Assembly (NCBI GenBank): GCA_902490095.1
Contig: CABUCQ010000039.1
Span: forward strand, 1-16,651
Direction of reading: 5' to 3'
DNA: 16,651 bases
Source of the DNA: an uncultured Collinsella sp.
Lineage (GTDB): Bacteria; Actinomycetota; Coriobacteriia; Coriobacteriales; Coriobacteriaceae
The notes under the pieces: generated by a model
Seen by the model: the letters and a program-made list of their open reading frames with translations, nothing else
Told to the model about the DNA's origin: nothing
Databases searched by the model: none
Shown here: piece after piece, positions 1 to 5,062 of the stretch
How positions within the stretch are numbered: position 1 is the first letter of the stretch
How the letters are laid out: every line of letters begins with the position of its first letter
Made by a program: the position numbers and the translations under genes

Positions 1-742
1 CGTGGAGGTTGGCCACGTTGTACTTGGGGGCGGAGCAGCCCTCGATAAAGTGCAGGTCGGCGTCGTCCTCGACGATGATGAGCGTGTGCTCAAACTGGCC
101 GGCGCCCTTGGCGTTGAGGCGGAAGTAGCTCTGCAGCGGGAAATCGAGCTTGGTGCCCTTGGGCACGTAGACAAACGAACCGCCCGACCACACGGCACCA
201 TGCAGGGCCGCAAACTTGTGGTCGGTGGGCGGGATGAGCGTCATGAACTTCTCGTGGATGAGCGGCTCCCACTGCGGGTCGTGCAGGGCCTCCTCAATAC
301 CGGAGTAGACGATGCCCATCTTGGACGCCGTGTCCTGCATGTTGTGGTAGACCAGCTCGGAGTCGTACTGCGCGCCGACGCCTGCCAGGTAGCTACGCTC
401 GGCCTCGGGGATACCTAGGCGCTCAAAGGTGTTCTTGATGTCGTCGGGCACCGACTCCCAGTCGTGCTTTTGGTCGGTGTTGGGCTTGACGTAGGTGACG
501 ATGTTATCCATGTCCAGGCCCTCGATGGAGGGGCCCCACGTCGGATCCGGAAAGCGGTTGAAGATTTCGAGGGACTTTAAGCGCAGGTCGAGCATCCACT
601 GCGGCTCGTCCTTTTTGGCGCTGATCTCGCGCACGATGTCGGGCGTGATGCCGGCGTCGAGGCGCTCGAATCCCTCCTCGCCATAGGTGAAGTCGTAGAG
701 GCTGCGGTCGATGTCCGCGACCTCGGTGCGGTTCTTGGTCAT
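1..742 (-). CDS. sufB: SufB, Fe-S cluster scaffold subunit (N-terminal part, cut by window edge)
   Basis: This is the first 247 codons of SufB; the rest lies beyond position 1. SufB is the scaffold of the cytosolic SufBCD complex, on which Fe-S clusters are built with energy from the ATPase SufC. Read on the minus strand, the protein begins MTKNRTEVADIDRSLYDF and reaches the family hallmark EGCSAPKY, with Cys at about residue 236, followed by NVANLH, as expected halfway through a protein of about 470 residues. The ATG at 742-740 follows an AAAGGGG ribosome site that overlaps the sufC stop, with only 12 nt between the genes, so the two are co-transcribed and probably coupled. The catalytic C-terminal half cannot be checked here. 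sufD, sufS and sufU would be expected further along the minus strand, outside the window. The family call is secure. Confidence 0.96.
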   Translation of the reverse strand, partial: MTKNRTEVADIDRSLYDFTYGEEGFERLDAGITPDIVREISAKKDEPQWMLDLRLKSLEIFNRFPDPTWGPSIEGLDMDNIVTYVKPNTDQKHDWESVPDDIKNTFERLGIPEAERSYLAGVGAQYDSELVYHNMQDTASKMGIVYSGIEEALHDPQWEPLIHEKFMTLIPPTDHKFAALHGAVWSGGSFVYVPKGTKLDFPLQSYFRLNAKGAGQFEHTLIIVEDDADLHFIEGCSAPKYNVANLH

Positions 743-754
743 TGCGTCGCCCCT

Positions 755-1555
755 TTACGCCTGCTGCTCGGCAGCGGCGGACTCGGCCTGGGCGCGCTGC
801 TCGGCGGCCTCGCGCTCGAAGGTCTCAAAGCCGTTCTTGTCGATCCAGGGGATGAGCGAGGCGTCGTCCTCGCGCACGATGTGGCCCTTGACCATAACGT
901 GGACGCGGTCGACATCCAGGTGCTCCAAAATGCGCGTGTTGTGCGTGATGATGAGCATGGAGCCGTCGCAGCTCTTGCGATACGCGTCCATGCCGTGGCT
1001 GACGGTGGACAGGGCGTCGACGTCCAGGCCGGAGTCGGTTTCGTCCAGGATGGCGAGCTTGGGCTGCAGCAGCAGGAGCTGGAGCATCTCGACCTTCTTT
1101 TTCTCGCCGCCCGAGAAACCTACGCCCAGCTCGCGGTTGAGGTAGGCGGTATCCATGTTGAGCTCGGCCGCGAGCTCCTTGACGCGACGGCGGAACTCCT
1201 TGCCCTTCATCTCCAGGCCGGGACGGCCGGCGATGCTGGCACGCAAAAAGCTCGACAGCGGCACGCCCGGGATCTCGACCGGAGCCTGGAAGCTCAGGAA
1301 CAGGCCGGCGCGCGAACGCTTGTCGGTGGTGAGCTTGGTGATGTCCTGGCCGTCAAAGACAATGCGGCCGTCCTGCACGGTGTAGACGGGGTCGCCCATG
1401 ACCAGGTGGCCGAGGGTGGACTTGCCGGCGCCATTGGGTCCCATCAGCACGTGGGTCTCGCCGGCGGCGACGTTGAGGTTGACGTTGTGGAGGATGGTCT
1501 TCTCGTCCACGGAGGCGGTCAGACCTTCGATGGAAAGCAGCGGATTTACGCTCAT
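755..1555 (-). CDS. sufC: SufC, Fe-S assembly ABC ATPase
   Basis: SufC is the soluble ABC-type ATPase that drives shape changes in SufB/SufD during Fe-S cluster assembly. The 266-residue product has Walker A GPNGAGKST at 39-47, a Q-loop FQ at 89-90, the SufC-type signature FSGGEKKK at 147-154, Walker B and D-loop LAILDETDSGLD at 167-178 and the switch histidine H205 in IITHNT. I chose the ATG at 1555 (MSVNPLL) because it sits just behind a GAGAGGGA ribosome site; a longer reading from 1585 has no ribosome site and adds ten residues absent from the family. A glutamine/alanine-rich tail (about 250-266) makes it slightly longer than the usual 250 residues. It is the first visible gene of the leftward suf operon and diverges from the Rrf2 regulator at 1780, which probably controls it. 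Confidence 0.97.
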   Translation of the reverse strand: MSVNPLLSIEGLTASVDEKTILHNVNLNVAAGETHVLMGPNGAGKSTLGHLVMGDPVYTVQDGRIVFDGQDITKLTTDKRSRAGLFLSFQAPVEIPGVPLSSFLRASIAGRPGLEMKGKEFRRRVKELAAELNMDTAYLNRELGVGFSGGEKKKVEMLQLLLLQPKLAILDETDSGLDVDALSTVSHGMDAYRKSCDGSMLIITHNTRILEHLDVDRVHVMVKGHIVREDDASLIPWIDKNGFETFEREAAEQRAQAESAAAEQQA

Positions 1556-1619
1556 GCTGTCCCTCTCTGTATATGGTGTACTCATAGGTGTACTAAACCC
1601 TAGGAATCTTCTCGGAATA

Positions 1620-1647
1620 AAGTTACTATGGGTTCGGCGTTAGTCAA
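1620..1647 (-). promoter_or_regulatory. Candidate promoter for sufCB
   Basis: On the minus strand TTGACT (1647-1642) is followed after 16 bases by TAACTT (1625-1620), giving a leader of about 55-60 nt before the sufC ATG. The -35 is good and the -10 is poor. An alternative -10, TATATT at 1696-1691, lies inside operator 1 and would place the start about 130 nt upstream of sufC. I cannot decide between them from sequence. Confidence 0.35.
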
Positions 1648-1684
1648 GGGAAAACCCGACTAATCCACTCGACTTTTCAAATTC

Positions 1685-1715
1685 TGGGACAATATAACCT
1701 GTTGTGTTTGTCCCA
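1685..1715 (-). promoter_or_regulatory. Operator 1: 31-bp palindromic site facing sufC
   Basis: The site has perfect 8-bp outer arms, TGGGACAA (1685-1692) and TTGTCCCA (1708-1715), separated by 15 bases. Read on the minus strand it matches operator 2 read on the plus strand at 27 of 31 positions, including the shared GGTTAT core. The minus-strand core GGTTATATT contains a TATATT -10-like hexamer directed at sufC. The most likely ligand is the Rrf2 regulator encoded next door (inference from position and duplication). Confidence 0.75.
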
Positions 1716-1728
1716 CTTACTTTAAATT

Positions 1729-1759
1729 TGGGACAAACAAACCTGGTTATGTTGTCCCA
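1729..1759 (+). promoter_or_regulatory. Operator 2: 31-bp palindromic site facing the Rrf2 gene
   Basis: The same 8-bp outer arms, TGGGACAA (1729-1736) and TTGTCCCA (1752-1759), enclose an inner AACC-T-GGTT dyad. The centre is 44 bp from that of operator 1, roughly four helical turns. The core contains an extended -10-like TGG-TTATGT directed at the regulator gene, whose ATG is 21 nt beyond the site. A bound regulator would therefore block its own promoter (inference). Confidence 0.75.
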
Positions 1760-1779
1760 GATGCGATGGGAGGGTAGGT

Positions 1780-2211
1780 ATGCTCATTTCTTCTAAGGGC
1801 CGCTATGCCCTCCGGCTGATGATCTATATCGCGGCGCTCGGTGACGCCGAGGGCAAGATTGCTCTGCGCGAGGTTGCCGACCGCGAGCATATCTCGCAAA
1901 AGTATTTGGAGCAGCTGGTGCGTCCGCTTATGAAGGCTGGCTTGCTTAAGAGCGTGCGCGGTAAGGGCGGCGGCTACATGATGGCCAAGGACCCGGCCGA
2001 GGTGCGTGCTGGCGATATCCTGCGCGCTGTCGAGGGCAGCACAGCGCCCGTGGCGTGCGACGGCATCGACAACAGCTGCACCCGCAGCGATCTTTGCTCG
2101 ACCGTCAAGTTTTGGCGTGGTCTGGATGACGTGATCGAAAAGTACGTCGACGGCGTGACGTTGGCCGACCTGGCCGCCGTCCCCGAGATCAACTTTGACA
2201 TTAAGCTGTAG
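1780..2211 (+). CDS. Rrf2-family Fe-S-sensing transcriptional regulator (IscR/SufR-like)
   Basis: This 143-residue winged-helix regulator has the full Rrf2 pattern: an N-terminal SSKGRYALRLM helix, the recognition region ISQKYLEQLV (39-48) and the wing SVRGKGGGY (58-66). Three cysteines at 93, 100 and 106 (C-x6-C-x5-C) lie where IscR binds its [2Fe-2S] cluster, so it probably senses cluster supply rather than being a cysteine-less CymR-type member. The ATG at 1780 follows a GGGAGGG ribosome site. It is divergent from sufCB and separated from it by the two mirrored operators, so it most likely represses both itself and the suf operon when its cluster is loaded. Regulatory direction is inferred; family and cysteine pattern are seen. 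An MNT/HEPN gene pair follows after 8 nt. Confidence 0.93.
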   Translation: MLISSKGRYALRLMIYIAALGDAEGKIALREVADREHISQKYLEQLVRPLMKAGLLKSVRGKGGGYMMAKDPAEVRAGDILRAVEGSTAPVACDGIDNSCTRSDLCSTVKFWRGLDDVIEKYVDGVTLADLAAVPEINFDIKL

Positions 2212-2219
2212 GGCTGCAA

Positions 2220-2507
2220 ATGGCATCTCTCGACAAGGTGTATAAGCAAATCGAAGTTTTTGCTCGGGAATGTGACGCCGAGACGGTCGTGTTGTTTGGT
2301 TCTCGTGCTCGAGGCGACAACTTGCCCAAGAGCGATATTGACATCGCCGTAGCAGGTTGCCGGGATTTCGGCCGTTTCTCATATTTGATCGAGGAACATC
2401 TTGATACTCTTTTAGATGTAGATGTCGTCAATCTCGATGAGCCCTTATCGCAGCAATTGCTCGATGAAATTGCCAGGGATGGTGTGATTCTGTATGAAAA
2501 AATATGA
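2220..2507 (+). CDS. MNT-family nucleotidyltransferase, probable antitoxin of an MNT/HEPN pair
   Basis: This 95-residue minimal nucleotidyltransferase carries the catalytic motif GS-x10-D-x-D (G27, S28, D39, D41) and a third acidic position in LLDVDVV (D66/D68). In studied MNT/HEPN modules the nucleotidyltransferase adds AMP to the HEPN partner and silences it. The ATG at 2220 lies only 8 nt after the stop of the Rrf2 gene, with no strong ribosome site, and the 3' end overlaps the next gene by 14 nt, so all three are likely co-transcribed. Codons look more A/T-rich than in the neighbours, consistent with acquired DNA (judged by eye). It resembles the small HI0073-type proteins. The fold is certain; the antitoxin role is inferred from pairing. 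Confidence 0.9.
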   Translation: MASLDKVYKQIEVFARECDAETVVLFGSRARGDNLPKSDIDIAVAGCRDFGRFSYLIEEHLDTLLDVDVVNLDEPLSQQLLDEIARDGVILYEKI

Positions 2508-2913
2508 GAACTTTGCCAGCGCCTTGGCGAATCTTGAGGATGCGCCCAATCAGGATCTCAACAATGATTTTGTTCAGAGTGGATTGATTAATAAGTTCAA
2601 TCTTCAATTTGAACTGAGCTGGAAGCTCCTTAAGCGTCTGCTCGAGTATGAGGGCGCCACGCTTGCCGCGTCGGGGTCTCCTCGTGCCATCTTGAAGGAG
2701 TCCTACCGATTCTACGACTTTATTGATGAGGCAGCCTGGCTGGATATGCTCAGAGACCGCAATACGAACGTCCATATCTACGACAACAAGCTCGCTCAAG
2801 ATTTGATTCAGCGCATCTTGAACGTCTATATTCCCGCTTTCTGTCAGTTGAGAGACGGGCTGACGAAACGTTACGGCGAGCTTCTGTTGGCGCCCGACGA
2901 CCAGTTTGTCTAA
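2494..2913 (+). CDS. HEPN-domain protein, HI0074 family, probable toxin of the MNT/HEPN pair
   Basis: This 139-residue helical protein matches the nucleotidyltransferase substrate-binding HI0074 family: FELSWKLLKRLLEYEG (39-54), GSPRAILKES (61-70) and a HEPN motif RNTNVHIY at 89-96. That motif fits R-x4-H-x-Y, the arrangement in which the R/H pair forms an RNase centre and the tyrosine (Y96) can be AMPylated by the partner in characterised HepT/MntA systems. It starts inside the nucleotidyltransferase gene, overlapping by 14 nt, which implies translational coupling and fixed stoichiometry. No clear terminator follows. RNase activity is predicted from the motif only; older annotations would call it a substrate-binding subunit. 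Confidence 0.88.
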   Translation: MKKYENFASALANLEDAPNQDLNNDFVQSGLINKFNLQFELSWKLLKRLLEYEGATLAASGSPRAILKESYRFYDFIDEAAWLDMLRDRNTNVHIYDNKLAQDLIQRILNVYIPAFCQLRDGLTKRYGELLLAPDDQFV

Positions 2914-2955
2914 TTCCTTAAGATTTCGCGGAGGGTTGTTGCCGTTTACCGAGGG

Positions 2956-2971
2956 GTTGTTGTGCAACAAC
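2956..2971. promoter_or_regulatory. 16-bp palindrome over a -35 element
   Basis: GTTGTTG-TG-CAACAAC is a perfect 7+2+7 dyad. It covers the proposed -35 (TTGTGC, 2960-2965) of the wall-protein promoter, so it is well placed to be a repressor site. Its minus-strand core TTGTTGCACAAC recurs exactly at 4927-4938 downstream of that gene. The bases before it repeat GAGGG(G)TTGTTG at 2931 and 2951, 20 bp apart. Confidence 0.5.
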
Positions 2972-2988
2972 GGGCGAGCTGCAATACT
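2960..2988 (+). promoter_or_regulatory. Candidate promoter of the wall-anchored protein gene
   Basis: TTGTGC (2960-2965), a 17-base spacer and AATACT (2983-2988) preceded by TGC form an extended -10 type promoter. The predicted start would be about 46 nt upstream of the ATG at 3042. The following leader is A/T-rich and ends in a strong GGGAGGA ribosome site. Assignment is by eye only. Confidence 0.45.
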
Positions 2989-3041
2989 TATTTTTATCTT
3001 TGCAAACTGAACTTTAACTACACCAATGCAGGGAGGATCTT

Positions 3042-4859
3042 ATGCAGCCCAAGCATTCTGCTATTGTTGCGGGCCTGACGTTGGCGCTTTCGTTTGGCGC
3101 CGTTTCCGCGCCGGCACCCGCCGCTGCCGAGGAGCCCACGCCGGGCGTTGCCTCGGATGCCACCGATATCGATAAGGGTCTCTACACCCAGCAGTCCTTC
3201 TCGGGCGTGCTGAGGTCGGTCCAGGGCGTTTCGTTTGTCAACGTGACTCCTGAGATGAAGTACTTCACCAAGTACGAGAGCCATGGTAATTACAACCAGG
3301 GATTTTCGTATGGTGACGGCTATAACGCACTGGGCTACTACCAGTTCGACCGTCGTTGGTCGCTCATCCCGTTTATGAAGCAGGCCTACAACTACAACCC
3401 CGAAAAATACTGCATGCTCAAGGATACGATTGATCGCGGCAGCGAGATTTCCAACACGAGCAATGCCATGTACGAGAACGGCCAGCTCACCGAGCTGGGC
3501 CATATCGCGCAGGATGCCTTCCAAGGTGCGTACAACACCGATCCTGTTGAGTTTTCAGCACTTCAAGATGCCTATGCGTACAACTCGTACTATGCGGTGA
3601 CCGAGGCGTGGCTCAAGAGCGGCCTGGGCATTGATATTTCGGGCCGCGCCGATTGCGTCAAGGGCATGGTGTGGAGCATCACCAACATGTGCGGTACCGG
3701 TGGCTGCAGAGACTTCTTCCGCTGGGCGAATCTTTCCAACGATATGTCCGACCGCGAGTTTGTGACGGCGCTCTCCAATAGTGTGGTCAACAATGTCGCC
3801 ACTAAGTTTTCGAGTCAGCCTCAGTATCATGAGGGCTGGAAGAATCGTTATAAGAATGAGCTGAAGGACTGCTTGGCTTATATCGCCGAGGACGAGACAG
3901 CCGCTGCGACGCCCGTGCAGCCCGAGCCCACGCCGGCGCCCTCGCCGACACCTGATTCGAATGACGACTCGAGTAACGATCCCAACGATGACAGGATGGA
4001 TGCGCCCTCGACCGATGCTGACGGTAATGGCTCTGCTGGTGGCACTACCAACGACGGCTCTACCTCGAACGGCTCCGATTCGAACGGCTCTGCTGCGGGC
4101 GGTTCGTCTTCAAGCTCTGCCGGCAATACGGACAGCGCCGCTTCTGGTTCGACCGACGCTGACGCCTCTAACTCATCTACCGGCTCGAGCGATTCGTCCG
4201 TTGACACCGGCTCTAACAGCGGCTCCGGCTCTGACGCAGCCCCTGATTCCGATGCTTCCAAGGACGACTCGAATAAGGCGCCGGACGCCCCTGTTGCTTC
4301 GCCGGACAAGAAGCCTTCTTTCTCCGTGCAACTCGGTTCTACGCTGGGCTCTTCGCTGATGGCTGGCGTCAATAATGGCTCGACCCAGAACAAGGACAAC
4401 TCTGATCAGGTTTCCACGGAAAAGACCGAGGCCGCAAAGGGCGACTCCAAGGACAAGGCTTCCGAGAAGACCGAATCTGATAAGGGTTCTAGCTCTGAGG
4501 AGAAGGACGACAAATCCGCTCAGAAGAAGGACGAGGATAAGAAGTCTGAATCTGAGAAGAAGGACGAGAGCAAGGACAAGACCGAGGACGGAAAGCAGCA
4601 GGGCGAGGACGGCGGTAAGGGCAACACCGACAACAAGAGTCAAGAGCAAAATGACTCCAAGGCGGTGACCACTACAACCACGACGACTACAACTACCAAG
4701 TCATCTGGCGGCAATATGCCCAAGACGGGCGATCTGATTGTGATGGCGAGCCTTGCCAGTGCAAGCTTGGCCACGCTGGGTGCCACGTCTATTGTGAGTG
4801 GCAAGCATAAGCTCGATCAGCAAAAGAAGGCTGCTGGGCAGAACGACTCCGAGGAGTAG
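3042..4859 (+). CDS. Sortase-anchored surface protein with lysozyme-like N-terminal domain
   Basis: The 605-residue product begins with a Sec signal peptide (hydrophobic 8-28, cleavage probably in the Ala-rich stretch near 29). Residues about 60-282 form a compact, Cys-containing (C124, C205, C217, C222, C277) domain. It holds KYESHGNY around E79 and NALGYYQF around 96-102, resembling lysozyme/transglycosylase folds of the phage-tail and VgrG-related type, where the Glu after the first helix is catalytic. Peptidoglycan cleavage is therefore a plausible but unproven role. Residues about 290-555 are Ser/Thr/Asp/Gly-rich, then Lys/Glu/Asp-rich, ending in ten consecutive Thr: a wall-spanning stalk. 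MPKTG at 559-563, a hydrophobic segment and a charged tail make a sortase signal. The tail is unusually long and ends acidic (NDSEE). The ATG has GGAGG five bases upstream. The gene stands alone between its promoter and a strong terminator; no sortase is in the window. Confidence 0.85.
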   Translation: MQPKHSAIVAGLTLALSFGAVSAPAPAAAEEPTPGVASDATDIDKGLYTQQSFSGVLRSVQGVSFVNVTPEMKYFTKYESHGNYNQGFSYGDGYNALGYYQFDRRWSLIPFMKQAYNYNPEKYCMLKDTIDRGSEISNTSNAMYENGQLTELGHIAQDAFQGAYNTDPVEFSALQDAYAYNSYYAVTEAWLKSGLGIDISGRADCVKGMVWSITNMCGTGGCRDFFRWANLSNDMSDREFVTALSNSVVNNVATKFSSQPQYHEGWKNRYKNELKDCLAYIAEDETAAATPVQPEPTPAPSPTPDSNDDSSNDPNDDRMDAPSTDADGNGSAGGTTNDGSTSNGSDSNGSAAGGSSSSSAGNTDSAASGSTDADASNSSTGSSDSSVDTGSNSGSGSDAAPDSDASKDDSNKAPDAPVASPDKKPSFSVQLGSTLGSSLMAGVNNGSTQNKDNSDQVSTEKTEAAKGDSKDKASEKTESDKGSSSEEKDDKSAQKKDEDKKSESEKKDESKDKTEDGKQQGEDGGKGNTDNKSQEQNDSKAVTTTTTTTTTTKSSGGNMPKTGDLIVMASLASASLATLGATSIVSGKHKLDQQKKAAGQNDSEE

Positions 4860-4892
4860 TCCCTTTCGGTTGCCCGACAACTAAAGATTCGC

Positions 4893-4930
4893 AATGGGGG
4901 CCGGTGCAGTTGCATCGGGCCCCATTTTGT
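4893..4930 (+). terminator. Rho-independent terminator after the wall-protein gene
   Basis: A long hairpin has outer arms AATGGGG and CCCCATT and an inner stem GGTGC/GCATC around the tetraloop AGTT, followed by TTGTT. It starts 34 nt after the stop at 4859. The next 130 bases to the following gene hold the TTGTTGCACAAC repeat at 4927-4938 and a weak promoter candidate. Confidence 0.85.
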
Positions 4931-5023
4931 TGCACAACGATTTGTTATGCCCCCTCAAGGCCTTTGTTCCTACCGTTGCCCGATGCCTTTGCACGGATCC
5001 AGCGTTGCACTTGAACTGCTCGC

Positions 5024-5029
5024 TACAAT
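5024..5029 (+). promoter_or_regulatory. Candidate -10 element for the AAA/PD-(D/E)XK gene
   Basis: TACAAT lies 33 nt upstream of the GTG start at 5063, a normal distance for a promoter. No convincing -35 stands 16-18 bases upstream, so the call rests on the hexamer and spacing alone. Confidence 0.35.
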
Positions 5030-5062
5030 GGGCTTCGTGCTGCGTTTTAGGGAGAAGTTACG

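Noticed and set aside
881..1603. 240-codon plus-strand open frame
   Set aside because: Antisense to sufC, whose Walker motifs are unmistakable.
3878..4649. Glu/Pro-rich and Leu/Arg-rich minus-strand frames under the wall-protein stalk
   Set aside because: They are mirror images of the biased Ser/Asp/Lys codons of the stalk, not genes.
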